The position numbers and the translations under genes are program-made. From Candidatus Thiodiazotropha sp. 'RUGA' (lineage in GTDB: Bacteria > Pseudomonadota > Gammaproteobacteria > Chromatiales > Chromatiaceae), in the NCBI GenBank assembly GCA_016842065.1, contig JAEPDS010000025.1, forward strand, positions 1 to 62,353: a DNA stretch of 62,353 nucleotides, read 5' to 3'. A model generated the notes under the pieces. That model did no database searches, had not been told where the DNA came from, and saw only the letters and a list, made by a program, of their open reading frames with translations. This document shows, piece after piece, positions 40,351 through 48,999 of the stretch (its first letter is position 1; every line of letters starts with the position of its first letter).

Positions 40351-42480
40351 ATGTATATCTGTCTGATAAGTGTTCATGGTTTGATTCGCGGTCACGATCT
40401 CGAGCTGGGACGTGATGCCGATACCGGCGGCCAAACCAAGTATGTGGTGGACCTCGCCAAAGCGCTGGCCGAACGGGATGGTGTCAGTCGGGTCGATCTG
40501 GTGACCAGGCGTGTGGTGGATGCGGATATCAGCGACGACTATGCAGAACCCCTCGAACTGCTGTCAGAGAAGGCCAAGATCGTCAGGATCGATGCCGGTC
40601 CTGAAGGCTATCTGGCCAAGGAGACCCTGTGGGATCATCTCGACAGCTTCATGGACAACCTGCTCAACTGGCTGAAGTCCCAGCCGCGCATGCCCGATAT
40701 CGTTCATACCCACTATGCGGATGCAGGCTATGTCGGTGTACGGCTTTCCCATCTGCTCGGAGTGCCGTTGGTACACACCGGCCACTCCCTTGGGCGGGAT
40801 AAACAGCATCAACTACTCGCCAAGGGTTTCAGTCGAAAGGAGATCCGCGAGCGTTACAACATGGATCGCCGGGTGGAAGCGGAAGAGGAGGTGCTGGCGA
40901 ATGCGGATCTGGTGATCACCAGTACCCACAATGAGATCGAAGAGCAGTACAGCCTCTACAATCACTATCAGCCGGATAATATGGCGGTGATCCCGCCCGG
41001 CACCGACCTGACCCAGTTCCACCCCCCGTCCCGTGGGGATAACATACATTTCCGTAAAACCCTGTCACGGTTTCTGCGCGATCCCGACAAACCGATCATT
41101 CTCGCACTCTCCAGACCCGATGAGCGTAAGAACATCCTCACCCTGCTGGAAGTCTACGGTGAGTCGAGTCAGTTGCAGAGTGCAGCCAATCTGGTGATTG
41201 TGGCTGGCAACCGGGATGACATCCGGGATATGGAGAGTGGCCCCCAGTCGGTGATGACCGATATCCTGATGACCATCGATCTCTATGATCTGTATGGTCG
41301 GGTTGCTGTGCCGAAACGCCATCTGGCCAAAGAGGTGCCGGAGATCTACCGTCTGACGGCCCTCTCAGAAGGGGTGTTCGTCAATCCGGCGCTGACGGAG
41401 CCCTTTGGTTTGACTCTGCTCGAAGCAGCAGCCAGTGGATTGCCGCTGATCGCCACGGAGAATGGCGGGCCGGTGGATATCATTGGCAACTGTAACAACG
41501 GATTACTGGTAGACCCGCTGAACAAGAAAGCGATCCGTCGCAGTCTGCTGAAGATCTTGCATGATAACGATTTGTGGCAGAAGTATGCGCGCAATGGATT
41601 GAATGGTGTACGCAAACACTACTCGTGGAAGGCGCACGCCAAGAAGTATCTGGCGATGATCAAGCCGATGCCCGCAGAACATGAAAGGTTGCCCACCAAG
41701 CCACCGAAACATGTTAAGTATCGTTATCGGGATCGGGCCATATTTACCGATCTGGATCAGAACCTGCTGGGTAATCCCACCGGCCTGAAACGTTTCATAC
41801 AGGTGGTGCGTGAAAACCGCAAATGTGCCACCTTCGGTATTGCTACCGGGCGTCGCCTCGATGACGCCCTCTCCATCATGAAGAAGTTTGCCATTCCGAT
41901 TCCAGACGTACTGATCACCAGTCTGGGTACCAAGATCCACTATACGCAGGGTCTTTCGATGGATGACTATTGGGGTGAGCATATCGATCATCTGTGGCAG
42001 CCAAAAGGCATACGCCGGGTTTTGGCGGATCTTCCCGGGATCAAACCGCAGCCCAAACAGGATCAGAGTTTTTTCAAAATCGGTTACCACTACGATCCCA
42101 ACAAGGCACCCTCGGTTGATGAGATCAACGCACTGCTGCGTAAGGAGGAGTTGACCTGCAATGTGATTCACGCCTTCGGTCAGTTTCTCGATGTGTTGCC
42201 TTCCCGGGCCTCCAAAGGGCAGGCGTTGCGCTACGTGGCACAGCGGCTGGATGTACCCCTCGAAAATATCCTGGTTGCGGGAGGCTCCGGTTCTGACGAG
42301 GATATGATGCGTGGCAATACCCTGGCCGTGGTGGTGGCCAACCGCCATCATGAAGAGCTCTCCCATATGATCGATCTTGAGCGGATCTATTTTGCCAAGC
42401 AGTCCCATGCCTTGGGGATTCTTGAGGCGATCGATCACTACGACTTCTTCAGAAGTTGTCATGTGCCTGAGGAGGCATAA
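40351..42480 (+). CDS. sps: Sucrose-phosphate synthase with sucrose-phosphatase-like domain
   Basis: The 709-residue protein has an N-terminal GT4 sucrose-phosphate synthase (MYICLISVHGLIRGHDLELG; GGQTKYVVDLAKAL; HTHYADAGYVG; NPALTEPFGLTLLEAAASG). A HAD domain follows from about residue 465, as in cyanobacteria and methanotrophs. HAD motif I reads DLDQN where DxDxT is usual, motif II ATGR and motif III ASKGQAL are kept, and motif IV reads GGSGSDEDMM instead of GDSGND. Phosphatase activity is therefore uncertain. The enzyme makes sucrose-6-phosphate from UDP-glucose and fructose-6-phosphate, probably for osmoprotection. Confidence 0.93.
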   Translation: MYICLISVHGLIRGHDLELGRDADTGGQTKYVVDLAKALAERDGVSRVDLVTRRVVDADISDDYAEPLELLSEKAKIVRIDAGPEGYLAKETLWDHLDSFMDNLLNWLKSQPRMPDIVHTHYADAGYVGVRLSHLLGVPLVHTGHSLGRDKQHQLLAKGFSRKEIRERYNMDRRVEAEEEVLANADLVITSTHNEIEEQYSLYNHYQPDNMAVIPPGTDLTQFHPPSRGDNIHFRKTLSRFLRDPDKPIILALSRPDERKNILTLLEVYGESSQLQSAANLVIVAGNRDDIRDMESGPQSVMTDILMTIDLYDLYGRVAVPKRHLAKEVPEIYRLTALSEGVFVNPALTEPFGLTLLEAAASGLPLIATENGGPVDIIGNCNNGLLVDPLNKKAIRRSLLKILHDNDLWQKYARNGLNGVRKHYSWKAHAKKYLAMIKPMPAEHERLPTKPPKHVKYRYRDRAIFTDLDQNLLGNPTGLKRFIQVVRENRKCATFGIATGRRLDDALSIMKKFAIPIPDVLITSLGTKIHYTQGLSMDDYWGEHIDHLWQPKGIRRVLADLPGIKPQPKQDQSFFKIGYHYDPNKAPSVDEINALLRKEELTCNVIHAFGQFLDVLPSRASKGQALRYVAQRLDVPLENILVAGGSGSDEDMMRGNTLAVVVANRHHEELSHMIDLERIYFAKQSHALGILEAIDHYDFFRSCHVPEEA

Positions 42481-42607
42481 CGGCCAAGCCGCTTATCTGG
42501 GCAGACCTGGGCAGAAGTCTGATAGCGCTACAATCGGTCTGTTGTGATTTGCTATTCTTAATCCGAATGGCAATTTAAAACCCATTGCATCCAGGTTTAT
42601 CGAAGGG

Positions 42608-42676
42608 ATTTGGTGGGGCATGGCCCCACACTGCACCATGAATTCAACAGTAGCGTGGGGCCATGCCCCACCAAAT
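42608..42676. repeat. Nested palindromic repeat pair (REP/MITE-like)
   Basis: Arms of 22 bp at 42608-42629 and 42655-42676 are perfect inverted repeats. Each contains its own palindrome GTGGGGCATGGCCCCAC. The structure can fold either as one long hairpin or as two small ones. It sits between sps and the fructokinase gene. No T-run follows. The rest of the gap 42481-42808 holds only the solo MITE end. Confidence 0.7.
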
Positions 42677-42780
42677 TACGCTAAAGTAAGTACCATTCAT
42701 CCTTAACCACAACAAGCTCATTCTTTAAGTTGCCGGGTTGATCAAGTTTCGTGTGATTGAAACTCAACTCGTTGTTCGAT

Positions 42781-42800
42781 GAATTCGTCTTAACAGGCCC
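42781..42800 (+). repeat. Solo MITE end before fructokinase
   Basis: GAATTCGTCTTAACAGGCCC matches bases 76-95 of the window-edge MITE copy at 18 of 20 positions, so this is a true remnant end. It stops 8 bp before the fructokinase ATG. Its partner end is absent. Confidence 0.65.
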
Positions 42801-42808
42801 TGATAACA

Positions 42809-43708
42809 ATGAATAATAAAGAACTGATCATCTACGGCGAAGTGCTCTACGACTGCTTTCCAAGTGGAGAACAGGTACTCGGTGGTGCGCCGTTCAACGT
42901 CGCCTGGCATCTCCAGGCGTTTGGCCAGTCGCCCTATTTTATCAGTCGCGTCGGTCGGGATGAGGAGGGGGAGCGGATTCTCCAGGCGATGGCGGACTGG
43001 GGTATGGAGACCACCGGTGTGCAACAGGATGAGGAGCATCCCACAGGCCGGGTCATGATCACCCTCGAGCAGGGCGAACCGAGCTATGAGATCATGGCCG
43101 ATGCCGCCTATGACTTCATCGATCCGGCTGCATTGGAGTCCCTCGGCTGTGAGATGCTCTATCACGGCAGTCTGGGATTGCGAAACCGGGTCGCCCTGAG
43201 TGCGCTTGAGCGACTGAAACAGAATGGTGCTGAGACCATATTCCTCGATGTCAATCTGCGCCCACCCTGGTGGCAGCGGGAATCGGTTGTGGGCTGGATC
43301 GATCAGGCCAACTGGCTTAAATTGAATCAGCATGAACTTGATCAGCTGGATGGCGCTGGCGGGGATCTGCATCAGCAGGCGCTGGCGTTCAAACAGAAAC
43401 ATGACCTGACCGGTTTGATCGTAACACTGGGGGAGCAGGGTGCCTTTGTGCTGGCGGATCAACCTTCTCCCCTGCAAGTGGCTCCCGAAGCGAGTCAGGA
43501 GACCGTGGACAGCGTTGGTGCAGGTGATGCGTTCACTGCGGTGATGCTGCTTGGACTGAACGCCCGTTGGCCGCTGGATTTGACCCTGCAAAGGGCGCAA
43601 TCCTTTGCTTCAGCGATTGTAGGAAAGCGTGGTGCTACCGTATCATCAGCAAAATTCTATGCAGACTTCATGTCACAATGGGAGAGTGAGGAGAGGAGCG
43701 CGGATTAG
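42809..43708 (+). CDS. Fructokinase (PfkB family)
   Basis: The 299-residue kinase has the PfkB features GGAPFNVAWHLQAFG near the N-terminus, FLDVNLRPPWW, and the catalytic VDSVGAGDAFTA (anion hole and base Asp) near residue 234. It phosphorylates fructose released by amylosucrase, returning it to fructose-6-phosphate for sucrose synthesis or glycolysis. It lies between sps and the amylosucrase gene, as in halotolerant methanotroph sucrose clusters. Confidence 0.92.
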   Translation: MNNKELIIYGEVLYDCFPSGEQVLGGAPFNVAWHLQAFGQSPYFISRVGRDEEGERILQAMADWGMETTGVQQDEEHPTGRVMITLEQGEPSYEIMADAAYDFIDPAALESLGCEMLYHGSLGLRNRVALSALERLKQNGAETIFLDVNLRPPWWQRESVVGWIDQANWLKLNQHELDQLDGAGGDLHQQALAFKQKHDLTGLIVTLGEQGAFVLADQPSPLQVAPEASQETVDSVGAGDAFTAVMLLGLNARWPLDLTLQRAQSFASAIVGKRGATVSSAKFYADFMSQWESEERSAD

Positions 43709-43732
43709 TGCTACAGGTTCCGGTATCGCAAT

Positions 43733-45712
43733 ATGTATGAACAGGTTTCCCATTCACTGCTGAATCATATCCTCGACGAACTCAAAACCGAGATTCGTAA
43801 ACGGGATCTGCGCCACTTCTATACCCGGCTCGGGGCGAATTTCTATGGCATTCATCTGCTGTTCCACCACCTCTATGGAAAACGGGACGATTTCAAGGAG
43901 CAGATGATTCATCTGGTGGAGGTCATGGCGACCCGCTATGTGCAGCGCCATGTCACCCTCAAGCAGTTGGACAGCGAACGGGAGAAGCATCACAACTGGT
44001 TCCTCAGTCAGGAGTGGGTCGGCATGGCCCTCTATGCGGATGGTTTTGCTGACAATCTGCAGGGGGTGGATGAGCGTTTGCCCTATCTGCAGGAGCTGGG
44101 CGTCAATATGCTGCATGTCATGCCGGTGATGGTCTGCCCCGACGGCGCCAGTGACGGGGGCTATGCGGTGAGTGATTTCCGCAATGTGGATGAGCGTTTC
44201 GGCACTCTGGAGGATATCAACCGACTCGCCACCTCAACCCGTAAAAGGGGCATGCTGCTGGTGATGGATATGGTGCTCAACCACACCTCGGATGAGCATG
44301 AGTGGGCGCAGCGGGCTCGTGCCGGGGAGCAGAAGTACCAGGAGTACTACTACACGTTCGACAATCGTGATATTCCGGATATGTTCGAAGAGACCATGCC
44401 GGAGATCTTTCCAGAGACCTCACCCGGTAACTTCACCTGGGATCAGCAGATGAACAAGTGGGTGATGACGGTCTTCAATCACTACCAGTGGGATCTCAAC
44501 TACAACAACCCGGCTGTGTTCATCGAGATGCTGGATAACACGCTGTTCTGGGCCAATCAGGGAGCGGATATTCTGCGTCTCGACGCGGTGGCGTTTCTCT
44601 GGAAGAAGATCGGCACTACCTCGCAGAATGAGCGTGAGGCCCATCTGCTGCTGCAGTTGATGAAGGACTGTTGTCAGGTTACTGCGCCGGGTGTGCTGTT
44701 CATTGCCGAAGCGATCGTCGCGCCGGTGGAGATCACAAAATATTTTGGTGAGGATGCGGTGATCGCCAAAGAGTGCGAAATCGCCTACAACGCCACCTTC
44801 ATGGCCTTGATCTGGGATGCGGTTGCCACCAAGAACACCAAGCTGCTGCGCCAGGGTATCCAGAGCCTGCCGACCAAGCTCGACCGGGCCACCTGGCTCA
44901 ACTATCTGCGCTGTCACGATGATATCGGTCTCGGTTTCGATGATGCGGATATCCAGCGGGCCGGTTACCAGCCGCTGGCCCATCGTAAGTTCCTGGTCGA
45001 ATTTTTTACCGGCCGCTACGACGATTCACCCGCCCGCGGCGCACCCTTCGGAGTGAATCTGAAGACCGGGGATGCCCGAATCTCCGGGTCTCTGGCCTCC
45101 CTGGTGGGGCTGGAGGCTGCGATTGAACTGGGGGATGCCGAGGCGATCGAGCAGTCGGTCAAGGTGATCCTGTTACTGCACAGTCTGATCTGCTCCTTTG
45201 GCGGCATGCCACTGCTCTACTATGGTGACGAGATCGGCACATTGAATGACCGGGAGTTCCTCAACGATGAACACAAAGCGGGGGATAACCGCTGGATGCA
45301 GAGACCGAAGATCGATTGGCAGCGGGCGGAACGTCGCCATCAGCACGGCACCCCGGAACAGCAGATCTTCGATGGCCTGAAAAAGATGATTGCCGCCAGA
45401 AAGGGGATTCCCGCATTTGCCGATTTCAACAACCGGGAACTGCTTGAAGTGGATAATCCTCATCTGTTTGTCTTCTGGCGCAGCGACCCCTTCATGCCGC
45501 TCGGTTCTGTACTGGTGGTCTGCAATTTTGACAGCAACCCTCAGTACATGGAGCTCAGCGCATTGGGCAATCGGGGAATGTTTGAGTATGGGAATTTGAA
45601 GGATCTCTATTCCGGGGAGAGTCCTCGTCTGTTCAAGCAGCAGTTGGTGATACCGCCCTATCAGTTCTACTGGTTGACCGATCAGCGGCCTGAAACAGGA
45701 CTCAGACTGTAG
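43733..45712 (+). CDS. ams: Amylosucrase (GH13)
   Basis: The 659-residue enzyme polymerises or transfers glucose from sucrose, releasing fructose. It has an all-helical N-terminal domain and the GH13 barrel: MDMVLNHTSDEHEW (region II side), ADILRLDAVAFLWK with the nucleophile Asp, FIAEAIVAP with the acid Glu, and LRCHDDIG. The order and length match Neisseria-type amylosucrases (about 630-650 residues). It starts 24 bp after the fructokinase gene. It may recycle sucrose into glycogen-like glucan. Confidence 0.95.
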   Translation: MYEQVSHSLLNHILDELKTEIRKRDLRHFYTRLGANFYGIHLLFHHLYGKRDDFKEQMIHLVEVMATRYVQRHVTLKQLDSEREKHHNWFLSQEWVGMALYADGFADNLQGVDERLPYLQELGVNMLHVMPVMVCPDGASDGGYAVSDFRNVDERFGTLEDINRLATSTRKRGMLLVMDMVLNHTSDEHEWAQRARAGEQKYQEYYYTFDNRDIPDMFEETMPEIFPETSPGNFTWDQQMNKWVMTVFNHYQWDLNYNNPAVFIEMLDNTLFWANQGADILRLDAVAFLWKKIGTTSQNEREAHLLLQLMKDCCQVTAPGVLFIAEAIVAPVEITKYFGEDAVIAKECEIAYNATFMALIWDAVATKNTKLLRQGIQSLPTKLDRATWLNYLRCHDDIGLGFDDADIQRAGYQPLAHRKFLVEFFTGRYDDSPARGAPFGVNLKTGDARISGSLASLVGLEAAIELGDAEAIEQSVKVILLLHSLICSFGGMPLLYYGDEIGTLNDREFLNDEHKAGDNRWMQRPKIDWQRAERRHQHGTPEQQIFDGLKKMIAARKGIPAFADFNNRELLEVDNPHLFVFWRSDPFMPLGSVLVVCNFDSNPQYMELSALGNRGMFEYGNLKDLYSGESPRLFKQQLVIPPYQFYWLTDQRPETGLRL

Positions 45713-45724
45713 TGTGACGACGAC

Positions 45725-45758
45725 TGGCGTGATCGTTTTGTGATAATTACGTGAAAGT
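45725..45758 (+). promoter_or_regulatory. OmpR-type direct repeats before the response regulator gene
   Basis: TTTGTGATAATTACGTGAA (45737-45755) is repeated at 18 of 19 positions at 48112-48130. With its flanks it forms three related units at 11-bp steps (GCGTGATCGTT, TTGTGATAATT, ACGTGAAAGTC), the geometry of OmpR/PhoB-family sites. It lies about 90 bp before the regulator gene, so autoregulation is likely. Confidence 0.65.
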
Positions 45759-45844
45759 CACGCTATAGATTTTTGATTCAATCCTGGGTTAAAGAGAATA
45801 AACAAAAGACCAAGCGAACCCTACAACTGGAATTGATCGATTAA

Positions 45845-46561
45845 ATGCAACGTAAGTTACTGATCGTTGAAGATGAGCCGGATATTGCCCATCTGGTACA
45901 GAAACATCTGCAGGATGCCGGATACGACGCGGATATCGCAAGTAACGGCGCTGCAGCCATGGAGCTGTTCAGAAAAAACAGTTATCAATTGGTGATCCTC
46001 GATTTGATGCTGCCCGATACGGATGGTTTAACCCTGTGTCGCCAGATGCGCAGTGCCGAAGAGTATGTGGCGATTTTGATGCTGACGGCGAAGTCGACCG
46101 AACTCGATCGGGTGCTCGGTCTTGAGATGGGCGCGGATGACTATCTGACCAAGCCCTTCAGCGTGCCTGAATTGATGGCCCGTATCAAAGCCCTGTTCCG
46201 GCGTATCGATGCCTTGAAGGAGGGTAACAAGGACATCACCGAGCAGGAGAGTATCGAACGGGGTGCTCTCTATATCGATGTCAACAAGCGCTCGGTTCAG
46301 GTTGAGGGCGAAGCGGTGGATCTGACCGCCAGAGAGTTCGATCTGCTGCTGTTTTTCGCTCAGCATCCCGGCCGGGTTTTCAGTCGCATTCAACTGCTCG
46401 ATAAGGTCTGGGGCTATAACCATGATGGTTATGAACACACGGTAAACTCCCACATCAATCGCTTACGCTCAAAGATCGAGAAAGATCCTTCCGAACCCCA
46501 ATATGTATTGACGGTATGGGGTGTGGGTTACAAGTTTCGCGATCAACGGAGTGAAGCATGA
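45845..46561 (+). CDS. OmpR/PhoB-family response regulator
   Basis: The 238-residue protein has a receiver domain (VEDEPDIAHLV, phospho-acceptor Asp in LVILDLMLPD, Lys in LTKPF). A winged helix follows with RVFSRIQLLDKVWGY and HTVNSHINRLRSKIE. The next gene is its kinase, 51 bp downstream. Repeats matching an OmpR-type site precede this gene and the msrB unit (48101-48133), suggesting that envelope or oxidative damage repair is part of its output. Confidence 0.94.
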   Translation: MQRKLLIVEDEPDIAHLVQKHLQDAGYDADIASNGAAAMELFRKNSYQLVILDLMLPDTDGLTLCRQMRSAEEYVAILMLTAKSTELDRVLGLEMGADDYLTKPFSVPELMARIKALFRRIDALKEGNKDITEQESIERGALYIDVNKRSVQVEGEAVDLTAREFDLLLFFAQHPGRVFSRIQLLDKVWGYNHDGYEHTVNSHINRLRSKIEKDPSEPQYVLTVWGVGYKFRDQRSEA

Positions 46562-46612
46562 ACAGCCGGGGCAAGTTTGCGCTCTGGCTGCGGCCAGGGT
46601 TGTGAGGTGGCT

Positions 46613-48076
46613 ATGTTTCAATCCCTCTATGCCCGTCTCTCGCTTGCCCTGATCGGCCTGTTTCTGGTCACCGGGATTGTCTATGCCCTGATCTCCCTGG
46701 TTACCACCACTCGTTATATGCAGGAGATCACTCAGCACTTCAACCAGGATCTGGCGCAACGCATCGTGGCGGATCGTCGCCTGGTGATCGATGGCGAGAT
46801 GAACGATCTGGCGCTGAAGAAAACCTTCAGCGACTACATGGACATCAATCCGAGTATCGAGATCTATCTGCTGGACAAGCAGGGGACGATTCTCGCCTTC
46901 TCGGCCGATGCGGGAAAGGTGAAACGCAAGCAGGTCGATCTGGCACCGATCGAAGCCTTTATGCGCGGTGAAGGTTTTCCTCTGCTGGGAGATGATCCCC
47001 GCTCCCATGAAAGGCGAAAAGCGTTCTCTGTGACCGAGGTGCCGGCCGGTGATATGCCTGACGGCTACCTCTATGTGGTGCTCAGGGGTGAAGAGTACGA
47101 TAACGCCGAGCAGGCGGTATTGGACAGCTATGCGTTGCGCTACAGTGCCGGTGCGGTAGCGGTCAGTATGGGCTTTGGTCTGCTAACCGGACTGTTGCTG
47201 TTTCGCTGGCTGACACGTCGCCTGCAACGACTCTCCAGTGTGATGAGCGCATTCCAGCAGAGTGGTTTCACCAGCCATCAGGAGTTGCCGGAGAGATTTG
47301 ATCCGGGCGGAGATGAAGTCGAGCGGCTGGGTGCGGCTTTCGAGGAGATGGCGCAGCGTATCGCCGATCAGTGGGGCCAGCTGAAGCAACAGGACAAGCT
47401 GCGCCGGGAACTGGTGGCGCAGGTATCCCATGATTTGAGAACCCCATTGGCCGTGTTGCACGGTTATCTCGAGACCCTGCATATGGAGCGGGGGGAGCGT
47501 GAAGGCGAGTCACAGCAGGACTATCTGGGTATCGCTCTCAAACAGAGCGAACGTCTGAAGGGGATGCTCGAGGATCTGTTTGAGCTGGCCCAGTTGGAGG
47601 CGAGAGAGACCAAGCCGGTGTGCGAGCCCATGGCGTTGGCGGAGCTGGTTCAGGATGTGATTCAGAAGTTTCAGCTGCCGGCACAGCAGCATCAGGTCGA
47701 GGTGAAGTGGCATCTGCCCCAGTCACCGCCTCAGGTGAAAGCGGATTTCGCCATGACCGAACGGGTGCTGGATAACCTGATTGGCAACGCGATTGACCAT
47801 TGTGAATCGGGAGGCAGTGTCACGCTGAACATTTCTCAGCAAGCGGATTTTGCCCTGGTGGAGGTCATGGACGATGGCAAGGGCATCGATGAAGCGGAAC
47901 TGGCGCACCTCTTCGATCCATTTTTCCGTAAGCGCAAGCAGGGTAAGGAGGGTGGACATGCGGGTCTGGGGCTTGCGATTGCCCGCCGTATGGTGGAGTT
48001 ACAGGGTGGTGCCATCTCCGCTGCCAATAATCCGCAAGGCGGGGCCTGCTTCAGCTTCACTCTGCCGCTTGCCTAA
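46613..48076 (+). CDS. Sensor histidine kinase (EnvZ/BaeS type)
   Basis: The 487-residue kinase has a helix at about 8-30, a periplasmic domain of about 130 residues and a second helix near 185-205. HAMP follows, then HisKA (LVAQVSHDLRTPLAVLHGYLE) and HATPase (NLIGNAIDH, DDGKGI, GHAGLGLAIA). The ATG at 46613 has GAGGTGG upstream; an open frame back to 46577 includes implausible residues. It is the partner of the preceding regulator. The periplasmic region has no recognisable ligand domain. Confidence 0.93.
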   Translation: MFQSLYARLSLALIGLFLVTGIVYALISLVTTTRYMQEITQHFNQDLAQRIVADRRLVIDGEMNDLALKKTFSDYMDINPSIEIYLLDKQGTILAFSADAGKVKRKQVDLAPIEAFMRGEGFPLLGDDPRSHERRKAFSVTEVPAGDMPDGYLYVVLRGEEYDNAEQAVLDSYALRYSAGAVAVSMGFGLLTGLLLFRWLTRRLQRLSSVMSAFQQSGFTSHQELPERFDPGGDEVERLGAAFEEMAQRIADQWGQLKQQDKLRRELVAQVSHDLRTPLAVLHGYLETLHMERGEREGESQQDYLGIALKQSERLKGMLEDLFELAQLEARETKPVCEPMALAELVQDVIQKFQLPAQQHQVEVKWHLPQSPPQVKADFAMTERVLDNLIGNAIDHCESGGSVTLNISQQADFALVEVMDDGKGIDEAELAHLFDPFFRKRKQGKEGGHAGLGLAIARRMVELQGGAISAANNPQGGACFSFTLPLA

Positions 48077-48100
48077 ACCCACCAACGCACCGTAAACCCA

Positions 48101-48133
48101 CTTGTGATTCATTTGTGATAATTGCGTGAATCT
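48101..48133 (+). promoter_or_regulatory. OmpR-type direct repeats upstream of msrB
   Basis: Three related units at 11-bp steps (CTTGTGATTCA, TTTGTGATAAT, TGCGTGAATCT) lie just after the kinase stop. They contain the 19-bp sequence shared with 45737-45755. They are about 370 bp before the msrB start, so the promoter must have a long leader or serve a small transcript. The rest of the gap to 48504 shows no gene. Confidence 0.6.
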
Positions 48134-48504
48134 CTGAGGAGGCTTGCCCGCTAAGCTCTCACCATGCGTTGGCGAAAACGAGGTTTTACTGCAAAAAGCA
48201 CCGAGTTATTCCGAGTGAATCTCGTGGGATAATTTCTGTCTTAACAAACAGACTCCATCGATTCAGGGAAAATAAGAACTAACTGTTTTTCGGACAGTTG
48301 TCAGATTGACTTAAGGTGAATTGGTGAGAGATTGCTTGGCTATCCAAGCCCTGATATCAGCACGATTGTGCAGTGACGCTCAAACCGATTTTTAGCGTGA
48401 ATGCCTGATTGGTCTGAAAGGTTTCCGTGTGATGACGGATGCAACCAGCTATGCCACTTTGGACTCTCCAGCGCGTCCTTGGTCTATGTAACAGGAGATA
48501 TAGA

Positions 48505-48999
48505 ATGAAGCGAAGAAGTTTGATCAAACTACTGGGCGTAGCAGCTGTGATGCCGGTCGTCGGTCATTCGGTGTTTGCCAGACAGGGTGAAGAGATGACA
48601 AAAATGGGTAAACTTGATCTGACCGAGGAGGAGTGGCGCAAGCGTCTGACCCCTGAGCAGTTCCGGATATTACGCGAGGAGGGTACCGAGATGCCCGGCA
48701 GCAGTCCGCTGCTGCATGAAAAGCGTAAAGGCACCTTCGTCTGCGCAGGTTGCGACAATCCCCTGTTTGCCTCCAGTACAAAATATGAGAGTGGTACCGG
48801 CTGGCCAAGTTTTTATGACCATCTGCCGAACGCCCTGGGCACCAAAAAGGATTTTAAGCTGATCTGGCCCCGCACGGAGTACCACTGCGCCCGTTGTGGC
48901 GGTCATCATGGGCACGTCTTCAATGATGGACCGAAACCAACCGGTCTGCGCTACTGCAACAACGGGGTAGCACTGAAGTTTGTGCCGGATCTCTCATGA
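48505..48999 (+). CDS. msrB: Exported peptide-methionine (R)-S-oxide reductase MsrB
   Basis: The 164-residue protein has an N-terminal signal (RRSLIKLLGVAAVMPVVGHSVFA). The complete MsrB domain has GTEMPGSSPLLHEKRKGTFVCAGCDNPLF in pattern, ESGTGWPSF and zinc site CAGC/CARC. The catalytic Cys is in GLRYCNNG. It repairs oxidised methionine, here outside the cytoplasm. The ATG at 48505 has AGGAGA upstream. It overlaps the DUF1223 gene by 4 bp. The reductant must be a periplasmic thiol protein. Confidence 0.92.
   Translation: MKRRSLIKLLGVAAVMPVVGHSVFARQGEEMTKMGKLDLTEEEWRKRLTPEQFRILREEGTEMPGSSPLLHEKRKGTFVCAGCDNPLFASSTKYESGTGWPSFYDHLPNALGTKKDFKLIWPRTEYHCARCGGHHGHVFNDGPKPTGLRYCNNGVALKFVPDLS

Noticed and set aside
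41503-42462. 319-codon minus-strand frame
   Set aside because: Antisense to the sucrose-phosphate synthase fusion; no motif.
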